64,000 nt of DNA from Paenibacillus mellifer (GCF_023195895.1 NZ_JALPRK010000017.1:1-64000), one strand, 5' to 3'; counted from the first letter of the stretch, positions 26,021 through 34,603 are shown. A program made the numbers and translations. The notes: a model not told the origin generated them from the letters alone.

Positions 26021-26755
26021 ATGACGGAATGGTATGAGCAAAGTTTCGGAGAAGACTATCTGCTGGTGTATAAGCACCGCGACGCGCAGGGCGCCAAACA
26101 TGAGGTGCATCGGATGATCAGTTGGTTGAAACTGGCTCCCGGAGCGAAGGTGCTGGATTTATGCTGCGGCATGGGACGCCATTCGCTGGCGTTAACAGAA
26201 GCCGGCTACAGGGTGACCGGTGTGGATCTGTCGGAGGTGCTGCTCCGCGAGGCGAAACGCCTCGACTCCCGAGGCCAGGTGACTTGGCGCCAGGCTGATA
26301 TGCGCCGACTGCCGCTGGAACACGGAGAGTTTGACGCCGTGGTGAACTTGTTTACTTCGTTCGGATATTTTAGGGAGGATGTGGAGCAAATCAAGGTGCT
26401 GCAAGAAGCAAGGCGCGTGCTGAAGCCGGGCGGTCGCTTTCTCCTCGATTTCCTGAATCCCGCTTATACGGCGGTCCATCTTGTTCCGCAATCGGAACGA
26501 GAGGATGAGGGACAGCGGATCGTGGAACGGCGGCGGATCGAAGACGGGTATGTCATGAAGGATATCGCCGTTACAGCCCCTGGCGGGGAACCCAGGCATT
26601 ACCTCGAACGGATCAAGTTATACGGGTTGGATGATTTTCGGCGCATGTTGAAGGAGGCCGGGTTGGAATTACAGAACGTTCATGGGAATTATAACGAAGA
26701 AACATATGATCCGGACACGTCACGACGCATGATCCTAGTGGGGGTGCGGCCATGA
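26021..26755 (+). CDS. Class I SAM-dependent methyltransferase
   Basis: 244 residues. Motif I is KVLDLCCGMGRHSLAL at about 45-60, motif II VTGVDLSEVLLREA, followed by QADMRRLPLEHGEFDAV, NLFTSFGYF and LKPGGRFLLDF. The substrate is not evident; many Bacillales carry this protein as a generic methyltransferase. Start ATG 26021 follows GGAGGCAGAGG. It overlaps the MBL-fold gene by 4 bp (ATGA), so both are one transcript. Confidence 0.85.
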   Translation: MTEWYEQSFGEDYLLVYKHRDAQGAKHEVHRMISWLKLAPGAKVLDLCCGMGRHSLALTEAGYRVTGVDLSEVLLREAKRLDSRGQVTWRQADMRRLPLEHGEFDAVVNLFTSFGYFREDVEQIKVLQEARRVLKPGGRFLLDFLNPAYTAVHLVPQSEREDEGQRIVERRRIEDGYVMKDIAVTAPGGEPRHYLERIKLYGLDDFRRMLKEAGLELQNVHGNYNEETYDPDTSRRMILVGVRP

Positions 26756-27753
26756 CGCTGCTTCCGGATATTCAGCTTTGGGAGCGGGAGCTCTTAGCCC
26801 GTGTACCCATATCCATGGCCCCTCCCCTTCGCCGGGTGAACAGTTACGTTTTGCGAGGAGAAGAGGGAATTACGATCATCGATCCAGGGCCGCGGACGGA
26901 CGAGACGATTGGGGAGTGGCAGGCAGCCTGGAAGGAGCTTGGGATTTCATCTCGCGACATCACCCAGATCGTCCTGACTCATCATCATCCCGACCATTAC
27001 GGTTTGGCGGGATATTTGCAGGAAATCACCGGGGCAATGGTACATATGTCCCCGCGGGCCTATGAGGAGACTCGGCTGATGTGGGGTACAGACAGCCGAA
27101 TGCACGAGGCATTGCCCGAATTGTTCCGGCGACATGGGATGCCAGAATCGTGGTGCGGTCAATTGCCTGGGCATTTACATAGCTTTGTTGCTCAGGTGAC
27201 TCCGGCTCCTGAGGTGACGTTCCTCCGTGAGGGAGAACCGATTTGGATGGGTGGACGAGCCTGGTTGCCGATTGAAACGGCCGGACATGCCCCGGGGCAT
27301 CTGTCGTTTTACGATGCCGTGCAGAAGATGATGGTTTGCGGGGATGCGGTGCTGCCGCAAATCTCCCCCAATATCAGCTTCCTGCCTGGCAGCGACCCGC
27401 AGCCGCTGAGATCGTTCCTGGATTCGCTCGTGAAGCTTAACGGCTACGAGGTGGCGACCGCTTATCCGGGACACCGCAACCCGTTCGATTATTTCGCGGA
27501 GCGAATCCGATTGTTGCTTGAGCACCATGAAGAGCGGCTTCTGCGTATTGAAGGCTTGCTGCGGGAGCGGCCGCAGACGGCTTTCGACGTTTGCGCCGCC
27601 TTGTTTGGCACGGAGCTCGGCATTCACCAAATGCGCTTTGCGATGTCAGAGACGCTGGCACACCTGGTGGAGCTGGTTCGGCAAGGGAGGGCTGAAGAGC
27701 AATCGCCGGGAGATGGCGGAGGCGAGGTCATCCGGTTTGCACCGGTTAAGTGA
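26752..27753 (+). CDS. MBL-fold metallohydrolase
   Basis: 333 residues with the metallo-beta-lactamase signature LTHHHPDHYG at about 80-89, PIETAGHAPGHLSFYD (third metal His), CGDAVLP with the bridging Asp and AYPGHRNPF with the last His. A helical carboxy domain (about 255-320) resembles the winged-helix cap of the LACTB2/RNase-like group. It is a zinc hydrolase of unknown substrate, translated together with the upstream methyltransferase. Confidence 0.85.
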   Translation: MTLLPDIQLWERELLARVPISMAPPLRRVNSYVLRGEEGITIIDPGPRTDETIGEWQAAWKELGISSRDITQIVLTHHHPDHYGLAGYLQEITGAMVHMSPRAYEETRLMWGTDSRMHEALPELFRRHGMPESWCGQLPGHLHSFVAQVTPAPEVTFLREGEPIWMGGRAWLPIETAGHAPGHLSFYDAVQKMMVCGDAVLPQISPNISFLPGSDPQPLRSFLDSLVKLNGYEVATAYPGHRNPFDYFAERIRLLLEHHEERLLRIEGLLRERPQTAFDVCAALFGTELGIHQMRFAMSETLAHLVELVRQGRAEEQSPGDGGGEVIRFAPVK

Positions 27754-27765
27754 ATGTTGAATAAC

Positions 27766-27797
27766 AAAGAAGGACGGCATCTTTTGCCGCCCTCTTT
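27766..27797. terminator. Bidirectional terminator
   Basis: AAAGAAGGACGGCA pairs with TGCCGCCCTCTTT around a TCTT loop; A- and T-runs flank it between convergent genes. Confidence 0.75.
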
Positions 27798-27815
27798 ATT
27801 TTGCCTGCATCGCAC

Positions 27816-28382
27816 TTAACGTTCGGAGTCCAGTGACTCTTCGCCGCGTTCCTTCTCCCGTTCCGCTTGTTTGCGGTGGGCGATCCGGCTGCTGGCCGAG
27901 GCCGCGACCGCACCGACAATATCGTCCAGGAACGTGTTGCACGGTCCCAGAGATTTATCGTTCAGCTTCTCCAGAATGCCCGGCTTCAGCTTGTCGACAT
28001 AACCGTAGTTGGTAAAGCCAATGCTGCCGTAAACGTTAACGATCGAGAAGGCCAAAATTTCGTCAACCCCATACAATCCTTCGTCGTTGGCGATCATGTC
28101 CTGAAGCTCGGGGATTAACATCCCCTGCTCCGCTAAAATATCCAGCTGGATACCGGTCAGTACCGCATTTTGCACCTCGCGTTTCGTCAGCACCTGCTCC
28201 ACGTTATGTATACATTCTTCCATCGTCAGGTTTGGGTAGTATTTTTGCTGTAAAAACAGAACGAGTTCAGCGATTTGCTCCGTGGTGACACCGCGTTTAT
28301 GCAACCATGCCTTGGTGGCGTCGGCGACCTTCTTACTGTTCAGGCTGTAAGGCGTTTTGGCTTTTGGATGTTCCATCCCCAT
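27816..28382 (-). CDS. Phosphatidylglycerophosphatase A-like protein (YutG type)
   Basis: 188 residues behind AAGGAG on the minus strand. Matches the PgpA/YutG group: LNSKKVADATKAWLHKRGV at the start, LTGIQLDILAEQGML, LYGVDEILAFSIVNVYGSIG and LGPCNTFLDDIVGAVAASAS near the end, the last two holding conserved acidic residues. The Firmicute proteins lack the membrane helices of E. coli PgpA and may be soluble; dephosphorylation of phosphatidylglycerol-phosphate is the family function but unproved in this branch. The last 20 residues are charged and probably disordered. Confidence 0.8.
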   Translation of the reverse strand: MGMEHPKAKTPYSLNSKKVADATKAWLHKRGVTTEQIAELVLFLQQKYYPNLTMEECIHNVEQVLTKREVQNAVLTGIQLDILAEQGMLIPELQDMIANDEGLYGVDEILAFSIVNVYGSIGFTNYGYVDKLKPGILEKLNDKSLGPCNTFLDDIVGAVAASASSRIAHRKQAEREKERGEESLDSER

Positions 28383-28437
28383 ACACTCTACTCCTTGTGA
28401 TTGAATTGGATGACAAGATATGAAGCAGTTTGTCCAG

Positions 28438-28467
28438 TTCCCGGAAAAATATAGTTATTTTTCGGGA
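28438..28467. promoter_or_regulatory. Inverted repeat before gerM
   Basis: TCCCGGAAAAATA and TATTTTTCGGGA face each other with one unpaired G. It is not followed by a T-run and lies between divergent genes (pgpA-like, gerM), so an operator is more likely than a terminator. Function unknown. Confidence 0.35.
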
Positions 28468-28533
28468 CAGGGCTCGTATATATAGTAATACAAACCTTAG
28501 CCAAATGAAAAACTCAGGGAGGCTCGAGCAAAA

Positions 28534-29592
28534 ATGAAATGGAATAGCCGAATACGAAATACGGCTGCCGCCGGGGTAATTACGCTTCCGCTGCTGCTGT
28601 CGGGTTGCGGGTTGTTTGGAGGAAGCTCCGCCCAAATTGATCCTCCGCCCACGGATATGGAAACCCGGATGTTGGAAGGACTTGACGCTGTAGAACAGAC
28701 AAGCTTTTCCCAAGAGGAAACCCTTTCTACGGTTTATTTGGTGAACGAGCATGGCAAGCTGGCTCCGGTAGCCTTGCATCTGCCCGAAGGGGAAGCCTCG
28801 TTGAAGTTGAACCGGATGCTGGAGCTGCTGGTGAAGGACGGCAAGTATGCAGGCCTGCTCCCGGCTGGATTTAACGGGATCCTGCCAGCGGGCAGCGAGG
28901 TCAAGGCGGTTACCGTCAAAAAGGACGAGAAGCTGGCCATCGTCGAGTTCAATAAAGCGTTCGTCGGCTACGAAGCCGCAGATGAGCGCAAAATCCTTGA
29001 GGCGTTGACCTGGACCCTGACGGGAACGCCGGACGTGGAGAAGGTTCAGCTGTGGGTGGAAGGGGAGAAGCTAAACGAGATGCCGGTCAACGGTACGCCA
29101 CTGGATCGGCCGCTCAACCGCAATTTCGGGATCAATCTCGAATTAAAAGCGGAATCCGGCTTGTCTCAACTTAGCCCGGTCATCGTGTATTTCTCGGCGG
29201 CGACACCAGATGGCGTACAATATTTCGTGCCGGTGACCCGATTTGTACCCGCCGGTGGCGATCAGGTGAAGTCAGCCTTAGGCGAATTGCTCAAGGGGCC
29301 GCAACAAGGCGATGGCCTGGAGCGGGTCGTCACCGATAACACCAAGCTGGACAGCGTTGAGGTCTCGAAAGACGGCGTCGTTACCGTCGCGCTCACGGAC
29401 GACATGTTTGAAGCAGGCGAGAAGCTGCCCGCACAAATGCTGCAATCACTGGTGCTTACAGTTACGGAGAATAAGGACGACAGCAAGGTGCGCATTTGGC
29501 TGAACGGGCAGAAAGAGGTCGTTGGTATGGACAACCAAACCTACAGCGAACCGGTGATGCGGCCGGAGACGATTAACGAAATTCCACTGTAA
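28534..29592 (+). CDS. gerM: Spore germination/sporulation lipoprotein GerM
   Basis: 352 residues with a lipoprotein signal peptide ending LLLSGCG (Cys about 26). Two GerM domains follow, about 60-185 and 205-335, each with the repeat pattern seen in TVYLVNEHGKLAPVALHLP / VIVYFSAATPDGVQYFVPV. GerM of B. subtilis is anchored in the outer forespore membrane and is needed for spore peptidoglycan synthesis and germination. As in B. subtilis it is followed by rph and rdgB, which supports orthology; racE is not present here. Confidence 0.92.
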   Translation: MKWNSRIRNTAAAGVITLPLLLSGCGLFGGSSAQIDPPPTDMETRMLEGLDAVEQTSFSQEETLSTVYLVNEHGKLAPVALHLPEGEASLKLNRMLELLVKDGKYAGLLPAGFNGILPAGSEVKAVTVKKDEKLAIVEFNKAFVGYEAADERKILEALTWTLTGTPDVEKVQLWVEGEKLNEMPVNGTPLDRPLNRNFGINLELKAESGLSQLSPVIVYFSAATPDGVQYFVPVTRFVPAGGDQVKSALGELLKGPQQGDGLERVVTDNTKLDSVEVSKDGVVTVALTDDMFEAGEKLPAQMLQSLVLTVTENKDDSKVRIWLNGQKEVVGMDNQTYSEPVMRPETINEIPL

Positions 29593-29631
29593 CCCGCGAT
29601 TTTCCGCGGTGAGCAGAGCTGCCATAAAGCG

Positions 29632-29662
29632 GAACCCTGCATGATGCAGGGTTCTTTTTTTT
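29632..29662 (+). terminator. Strong terminator after gerM
   Basis: An 11-bp perfect inverted repeat (GAACCCTGCAT / ATGCAGGGTTC) followed by eight T. Confidence 0.9.
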
Positions 29663-29749
29663 CGCCGAATGGAAAGATGCTTTTATGACCACACTTTGGT
29701 AGAATAGGGAAAGCATATAGACAGCAAGAAACCGTAGGAGGCAGTGATG

Positions 29750-30508
29750 ATGAGAAGCAACGGACGTCAGGCGGACGATCGCCGGCCGATGAATTTAACC
29801 GTTAATATTAATAAATACGCAGAGGGTTCCGTTTACATCGAGGTCGGCGATACGAAGGTGATGTGTACCGCAACCGTCGAGGAGAAGGTCCCGATGTTTA
29901 TGAAAGGCCAAGGGAAAGGCTGGGTGACGGCCGAATATTCGATGCTGCCCCGTGCAACCCAAACGCGTAACCAGCGGGAATCCGCCCGCGGCAAGTTGAG
30001 CGGTCGGACAATGGAAATCCAACGCCTGATCGGACGCTCGCTGCGTTCGGTCGTTGATTTACAAGCGCTGGGCGAACGTTCGGTTACAATCGACTGCGAC
30101 GTACTGCAGGCAGACGGCGGAACGCGGACAACGTCGATTACCGGGGCGTTCGTAGCGATGGCGTTGGCGATGCACAAGATTGCTCAGAAGCATGCGTTGC
30201 CGAAGTTTCCGATCACCGATTTTCTTGCATCCGTCAGCGTAGGTATCGTCGGAGAAGATACGCTGCTGGACCTCAATTATGAAGAGGATTCCAAAGCCAA
30301 GGTGGACATGAACGTCGTCATGACCGGGCGGGGTCAATTCGTTGAAGTACAAGGAACCGGTGAGGAGAATCCGTTCTCCCGTTCGGAATTGGATGGCTTA
30401 CTGGCGATAGCTGAGAAAGGGATTCGGGAGATGATCGAGCAGCAGCGTGAAGCGCTCGGACCCATTGCACTGCAGATCAGCAGCAGGCAGCCCGGATCGG
30501 CGGTGTAA
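29750..30508 (+). CDS. rph: Ribonuclease PH
   Basis: 252 residues from ATG 29750, 8 bp after GGAGG; GTG 29744 and ATG 29747 are equally open. It trims 3' ends of tRNA precursors by phosphorolysis as a hexamer. Motifs: [35 protein letters not shown] with the conserved Arg residues, [34 protein letters not shown] and [19 protein letters not shown] with the phosphate/metal Asp. Followed 2 bp later by rdgB. Confidence 0.95.
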   Translation: MRSNGRQADDRRPMNLTVNINKYAEGSVYIEVGDTKVMCTATVEEKVPMFMKGQGKGWVTAEYSMLPRATQTRNQRESARGKLSGRTMEIQRLIGRSLRSVVDLQALGERSVTIDCDVLQADGGTRTTSITGAFVAMALAMHKIAQKHALPKFPITDFLASVSVGIVGEDTLLDLNYEEDSKAKVDMNVVMTGRGQFVEVQGTGEENPFSRSELDGLLAIAEKGIREMIEQQREALGPIALQISSRQPGSAV

Positions 30509-30510
30509 GC

Positions 30511-31146
30511 ATGATCGAAGGACCGGTGGTTATCGTTGCGACCCGCAATGCCGGGAAAGTGAAGGAATTTGCCCATGCATTGGCGCCGCTTGGTAAAGAG
30601 GTCCAGAGCTTGGCCGACTATCCGGAGGCCCCGGAAGTTGTGGAAGATGGGACAACGTTCGCAGAGAACGCCCGCAAGAAAGCCAAAACGGTCGGTGATG
30701 CACTCGGCCGGACTGTGCTGGCCGATGATTCCGGGCTCTGCGTGGACCAGTTGGATGGCGCGCCGGGCGTCTACTCGGCACGGTATGCCGGAGAAGGCGC
30801 CAGTGACGAGGACAATAACGAGAAGCTGCTTGCCGAGCTGGAGAAGAAGCGCCTCGGTGAGGATACGGAACAGCCGCTGCTGAGTACAGCGCGTTTTGTC
30901 TGCCACTTGGCCTTATACGATCCGGCTCAAGGGCAGTTTATCGAGGCTTCCGGCGAGGCCGAAGGCTGGATTACTTCCGATCCAGCGGGCGGCGGCGGGT
31001 TCGGTTATGACCCGCTGTTTTATCTGCCGGCCTATGACAAGACGTACGCCGAGCTGACGCTGGAGGAGAAGCAGGCGGTCAGCCATCGCGGCGCGGCGCT
31101 GCGGGCATTGGCAGAGAAGCTGAGCAGGACGGAAGCCGGGAAGTAG
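30511..31146 (+). CDS. rdgB: XTP/dITP diphosphatase (non-canonical purine NTP pyrophosphatase)
   Basis: 211 residues. Cleans dITP, dXTP and related damaged nucleotides from the pool. HAM1/RdgB motifs: IVATRNAGKVKEFAHAL, VLADDSGLCVDQLDGAPGV, SARYAGEGASDEDNNEKLL, GGFGYDPLFYLP and the terminal SHRGAALRAL. Only 2 bp separate it from rph, so it is translationally coupled. Corresponds to B. subtilis ysnA in the same order. Confidence 0.95.
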   Translation: MIEGPVVIVATRNAGKVKEFAHALAPLGKEVQSLADYPEAPEVVEDGTTFAENARKKAKTVGDALGRTVLADDSGLCVDQLDGAPGVYSARYAGEGASDEDNNEKLLAELEKKRLGEDTEQPLLSTARFVCHLALYDPAQGQFIEASGEAEGWITSDPAGGGGFGYDPLFYLPAYDKTYAELTLEEKQAVSHRGAALRALAEKLSRTEAGK

Positions 31147-31175
31147 GTTAGGATTTTCCAGTTCATTCAGCACAG

Positions 31176-31219
31176 AAAAAGCAAGCCAGAGTCCCCACCG
31201 GGATCCGGCTTGCTTTTTT
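31176..31219. terminator. Terminator between rdgB and asnB
   Basis: AAAAAGCAAGCC pairs with GGCTTGCTTTTT, with GTCCCC/GGGATC pairing inside; works in both directions between convergent genes. Confidence 0.85.
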
Positions 31220-31229
31220 GCGCTTGAGA

Positions 31230-33074
31230 TTAGCGTATTATCACGTTGTAGGTGCTCAGCCAGAAGTTCACCTGCGACAAATAAGCGAACAATTGCGGGC
31301 CGCTCATCAACTGGCCGAACCACGGCAAATTGGACGACGATTCCTTGGATGCGGCAATTGCGCGGATTTTGTCCGCATCGATCAACGGCAGGATCGGTGA
31401 GGTCGGATCGTCGAGAATCTTCAACATCTGATCCCGCACGGCAGTCAGGTAATTCGGATTATGCGTTTTGGGGTAAGGGCTTTTTTTGCGATACAATACG
31501 TCTTCGGGCAGGATGCCTTCGAGCGCTTTGCGCAGAATCCCTTTCTCCCGGTTCCCCGTCGTTTTGATCTCCCATGGAATGTTCCAAACGTATTGCACCA
31601 GACGATGGTCGCAATAAGGAACGCGAACCTCCAGTCCTGCGGCCATACTCATGCGGTCCTTACGGTCGAGCAATGTGGGCATGAACCGCGTGATATTCAG
31701 GTACGACATGATCCGCATCCGGGCCCGTTCCCCCGTCTCCCCTTCCAACTTCGGCGTCTCCCCTACCGCTTCGCTGTAGCGATCCCCAATGTATTGCTCC
31801 GGTTTAATCCATTCGCGGATTTCCGGTGACAGCAAATCGGCGCGCAGTCCCGTCGCCACCGACCATGGGAACGTTCCCGAATTCAGCAGCTCTTCGCGGT
31901 GAAACCAGGGGTATCCGCCGAAAACTTCGTCCGCGGCTTCGCCAGAGATGGCGACCGTCGCCCCTTTTTTGATTTCCCGGCAAAATAACAACAGCGAAGC
32001 GTCAACGTCGGCCATCCCGGGCAGGTCACGGGCGATCGTCGAATCGGGCAAAGCCGAGACCAACTCGGGGGTATCGAATTGGATTGCGTGATGCTCGGTC
32101 TGTAATTCCTCCACCATACGCTTAATCCATGGACCATCCGCGCCGGGCTGATAGCTGTGGGCCTGAAAATGTTTGTCGTTGTCGACGTAATCGATCGAAT
32201 ACGTATGCACTTGCCCTTGGCCGGTCCGCTTGTAGTAATCAACGGCCAGCGCGGTCAGCGCACTGGAGTCCAGACCTCCGGACAGCAAGGTGCACACCGG
32301 CACATCGGAGATGAGCTGGCGATCCATCGTATCCTGCAGCAGTTTGCGAATCGTGGCTGCAGTCTCTTCTGCATTGTCCGTATGCGGCTCGGCTTCGAGC
32401 TTCCAGTAAGCGTATTTGCGCAACCCGCTGCGGCTGAAGATCATCACGTGGCCCGGACGCAGCTCCTTCAAATCCTTATATACGCCATGGCCGGGCGTCC
32501 GAGCCGGACCGATGACGAAAATTTCGGCAAGACCTTCGGGTCCAACAACGGGTTCCACCTTCGGATGGCGTAAAATCGCCTTCGGCTCGGAACCGAAGAT
32601 CAAGGTGCCGTCAATCTCACTGTAGAAAAGCGGTTTTACCCCGAGGCGGTCCCGGGCAAAAAAGACATGCTCGCGAACGCTGTCCCAAATCGCAAAGGCA
32701 AAAATCCCGTTTAGCCGGTACACGCAATCCGGCCCCCACTCGATATACGATTGCAGTAGCACCTCCGTATCGCAGTTGGTACGAAACTTACGGCCTCTCC
32801 GCTGCAGCTCTGCTTTCAGTTCCGGAGCGTTATAAATCTCCCCATTATATACAATCGTAAACACCGCATCTTCTTCATGAATAATCATCGGCTGAGCCCC
32901 ATTCTCGGGGTCCATGACGCTAAGGCGCCGATGTCCGAAAGCACACGGGCCGGAAATCCAAGTTCCCTGGGCATCGGGTCCTCGTTTGTCCAGACAGGAC
33001 GTCATGGATAACACCAGATCCGATTCTTTGGTCAAATCCCGGTTCCATTCGATAAAGCCGGTTATTCCGCACAT
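31230..33074 (-). CDS. asnB: Asparagine synthetase (glutamine-hydrolysing)
   Basis: 614 residues, complete two-domain enzyme. The amino domain is an Ntn glutaminase with Cys2 (MCGITGF), the NGEIYNAPEL motif and RRGRKF; the carboxy domain is an ATP pyrophosphatase with the PP-loop LLSGGLDSSALTAL, EAADEVFGGYPWF and AAGLEVRVPYCDHRLV. It makes Asn from Asp and Gln with ATP. GGAGAGGAGATAGC precedes the ATG. A good GlnR/TnrA-type box lies 50 bp upstream. Some AsnB-like enzymes modify cell-wall peptides instead; the domain plan alone does not separate these. Confidence 0.92.
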   Translation of the reverse strand: MCGITGFIEWNRDLTKESDLVLSMTSCLDKRGPDAQGTWISGPCAFGHRRLSVMDPENGAQPMIIHEEDAVFTIVYNGEIYNAPELKAELQRRGRKFRTNCDTEVLLQSYIEWGPDCVYRLNGIFAFAIWDSVREHVFFARDRLGVKPLFYSEIDGTLIFGSEPKAILRHPKVEPVVGPEGLAEIFVIGPARTPGHGVYKDLKELRPGHVMIFSRSGLRKYAYWKLEAEPHTDNAEETAATIRKLLQDTMDRQLISDVPVCTLLSGGLDSSALTALAVDYYKRTGQGQVHTYSIDYVDNDKHFQAHSYQPGADGPWIKRMVEELQTEHHAIQFDTPELVSALPDSTIARDLPGMADVDASLLLFCREIKKGATVAISGEAADEVFGGYPWFHREELLNSGTFPWSVATGLRADLLSPEIREWIKPEQYIGDRYSEAVGETPKLEGETGERARMRIMSYLNITRFMPTLLDRKDRMSMAAGLEVRVPYCDHRLVQYVWNIPWEIKTTGNREKGILRKALEGILPEDVLYRKKSPYPKTHNPNYLTAVRDQMLKILDDPTSPILPLIDADKIRAIAASKESSSNLPWFGQLMSGPQLFAYLSQVNFWLSTYNVIIR

Positions 33075-33123
33075 TTTTGCTATCTCCTCTCCGCATTGCT
33101 TTACAGTCCCCGCTTGCCGACCG

Positions 33124-33140
33124 GGTGAAAAGTATTAACA
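33124..33140 (-). promoter_or_regulatory. Candidate GlnR/TnrA box before asnB
   Basis: On the minus strand TGTTAATACTTTTCACC fits TGTNAN7TNACA with one mismatch (final base). It is 50 bp upstream of the asnB start. A small hairpin TTATGCC/GGCATAA (33143-33164) lies next to it. Nitrogen control of asnB is a reasonable inference. Confidence 0.45.
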
Positions 33141-33244
33141 AATTATGCCGAACGAGGGCATAAAATGTCTGTCCATTATGGAAAACTATGGCTTGAGGGC
33201 AGCAAGCGCGAGGTAAATACAAGCTATAGAAAGGAGGAGTTGAC

Positions 33245-33559
33245 TTGGAAAAGAGGACATTTTACGTGTCTGTTCAAGGGCGCTCGCTGCTGGAGGATCC
33301 TGGAGCTGCGGCGTACGAATGGGAGGTTCAAGCAACCCGCCAGGAGGCGGATACTCTAAGCCATATGCTCGAGCAGTTGGGGGAGAAGGAGGAAAGCGGC
33401 TTTCTAGCTTTCACGTACCCTTGGCCGGATACGCCGGAGGGTGATGTGAACCGCAGTTACGATAGCCATTTGAATGCGCTGTACCGTGAAATTTACCGGC
33501 TGGGAACGGTGAAGACTCGGGCGCAAATGGAACGTTCCGGTTTCGCGGCTCAGCTGTAG
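33245..33559 (+). CDS. Conserved hypothetical protein, 104 residues
   Basis: TTG start 7 bp after AAAGGAGGAG. I do not recognise the family. The protein is acidic-neutral, without signal or membrane segment. It opens with a strand-like RTFYVSVQGRSLLED, has a helix rich in Glu (RQEADTLSHMLEQLGEKEES) and ends with a basic helix (ALYREIYRLGTVKTRAQMERSG). No catalytic motif is visible. It is followed 34 bp later by another small gene; both probably form one transcript ending at the terminator at 33984. Confidence 0.7.
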   Translation: MEKRTFYVSVQGRSLLEDPGAAAYEWEVQATRQEADTLSHMLEQLGEKEESGFLAFTYPWPDTPEGDVNRSYDSHLNALYREIYRLGTVKTRAQMERSGFAAQL

Positions 33560-33593
33560 TTTCTTTGGATTCCACCTGAAGGGAGCATCACCT

Positions 33594-33944
33594 GTGACGT
33601 ATTATATCAAGGACGCTGAGTTTCGGCGGATGGACGAGCATCAAGACCGGCCCTGCGCGGTGATTCAGGTGCATCCTGGGGCGGTGGGCGACCCCAATCT
33701 ATTTGTTTACGTGGCTCGTGCCCAGACAGGGAACGGGTATGAAATCATCCGAATGATCCGCAGCGACGCAGACTTGGAGATCGACTGGTACGACAATAGC
33801 CTGCATCAGGCGTTCGCTGAATTGCCGGAAGACCAGTTCGGGGACCGGGGATGGCCAGAGCCGGAAGCTCAACGTAAGGAGTTCCTGCAGAACCTGCTCG
33901 CCAATGAGCAGATTGCCACCCGACTGGAGCAACTGCTTACTTAA
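33594..33944 (+). CDS. Conserved hypothetical protein, 116 residues
   Basis: GTG start at 33594 behind AAGGGAGC. Family not recognised. Sequence reads as a small alpha/beta protein: strands around PCAVIQVHPGAVGDPNLFVYVA and IRMIRSDADLEIDWYDN, then a helix (QRKEFLQNLLANEQIATRLE) at the end. Cytoplasmic by composition. Linked by spacing to the 104-residue gene before it. No function can be assigned. Confidence 0.7.
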   Translation: MTYYIKDAEFRRMDEHQDRPCAVIQVHPGAVGDPNLFVYVARAQTGNGYEIIRMIRSDADLEIDWYDNSLHQAFAELPEDQFGDRGWPEPEAQRKEFLQNLLANEQIATRLEQLLT

Positions 33945-33973
33945 GATCACGCCAACTTTTTGCCAAAAGCGCT

Positions 33974-34002
33974 TTGAAAAAACAAAAAGGATGCGCTATA
34001 AT
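33974..34002 (+). promoter_or_regulatory. Promoter of tRNA-Arg copy 1
   Basis: TTGAAA, 17-bp spacer, TATAAT (33997-34002), 28 bp before the tRNA. The -10 lies in the loop of the terminator stem that ends the upstream transcript. Confidence 0.75.
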
Positions 34003-34021
34003 TATTAACGCATCCTTTTTT
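33984..34021 (+). terminator. Terminator overlapping the tRNA-Arg promoter
   Basis: Perfect 12-bp stem AAAAAGGATGCG (33984-33995) / CGCATCCTTTTT (34009-34020) with T-tail; the 13-base loop contains the TATAAT of the following tRNA promoter. Confidence 0.8.
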
Positions 34022-34030
34022 CATACTTGT

Positions 34031-34104
<74 letters not shown>

Positions 34105-34112
34105 TAACGACA

Positions 34113-34140
34113 AACACTCTCCAAATGGAGAGTGTTTTTG
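34113..34140 (+). terminator. Terminator of tRNA-Arg copy 1
   Basis: AACACTCTCC pairs with GGAGAGTGTT around AAAT, followed by a T-run. Confidence 0.85.
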
Positions 34141-34197
34141 TGTTCCCAGGCTGGGATGAGAACCCCATCAGGGGTTCGTCGGAGCGGACCCGACCTA

Positions 34198-34395
34198 ACT
34201 GTATTTTCTACATCTATTTTCGCTTTTCTTGGGCAAAATGGATGAATTAGAGGTAAATCCTACAGTTAATTTAGCTCAAAATGGTGTCTGAACGTGAAAT
34301 TATCAAAATTAACGGTAGAATTTCCACTTAATTGCGTGCCCCGTATGGAAAGCAGAAAATTAACGTTCGGTTTTCCAGTTAATTCTTTCCCGCCT
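34198..34395. repeat. AT-rich degenerate repeats, period about 51 bp
   Basis: The 30-base segments starting at 34305 and 34356 agree at 24 positions (both AAAATTAACG, then TTTCCA and TTAATT) and are offset by exactly 51 bp. Weaker relatives are visible near 34198 and 34254. No open frame fits. Lies directly downstream of tRNA-Arg copy 1. Confidence 0.5.
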
Positions 34396-34403
34396 CTAAA
34401 AAT

Positions 34404-34433
34404 CAAAAAAAACCTTTAGCAACAAAGGGTTTG
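34404..34433 (-). terminator. Terminator of tRNA-Gly
   Basis: On the minus strand AAACCCTTT pairs with AAAGGTTT (one bulge), followed by a run of T and TTGATTTTT. Confidence 0.7.
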
Positions 34434-34448
34434 GAGGTTAAAAGATTA

Positions 34449-34522
34449 TGGAGCGGGTGAAGGGAATCGAACCCTCGCCTCAAGCTTGGGAAGCTGGCGT
34501 TCTACCATTGAACTACACCCGC
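34449..34522 (-). tRNA. tRNA-Gly (anticodon CCC)
   Basis: Minus-strand cloverleaf: acceptor GCGGGTG/CACCCGC, D-arm GTTC/GAAC, anticodon loop TTCCCAA (CCC), T-arm GAGGG/CCCTT with TTCGATT. The 3' CCA is encoded, unlike in the tRNA-Arg genes. The anticodon stem has one C-U mismatch (CCAGC/GCTTG), so decoding by this copy may be weakened. Confidence 0.9.
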
Positions 34523-34540
34523 AATAGCTAAGCAAGAAAT

Positions 34541-34569
34541 ATTATAACGCGAACCAAGAAGAGAATCAA
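34541..34569 (-). promoter_or_regulatory. Promoter of tRNA-Gly
   Basis: Minus strand TTGATT, 17-bp spacer, TATAAT, 19 bp before the tRNA. The -35 is part of the terminator stem of the PilZ gene. Confidence 0.7.
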
Positions 34570-34603
34570 GCCCCGCCAAGATTTACCGGTTGGGGTTTGA
34601 TTC
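34563..34603. terminator. Terminator after the PilZ gene
   Basis: AATCAAGCCCC / GGGGTTTGATT stem (one G-U pair) with further inner pairing, T-rich on both sides. Confidence 0.7.

Noticed and set aside
34449-34522. tRNA-Gly as a pseudogene
   Set aside because: It has one anticodon-stem mismatch, but a good promoter, encoded CCA and a terminator, so it is kept as a gene.
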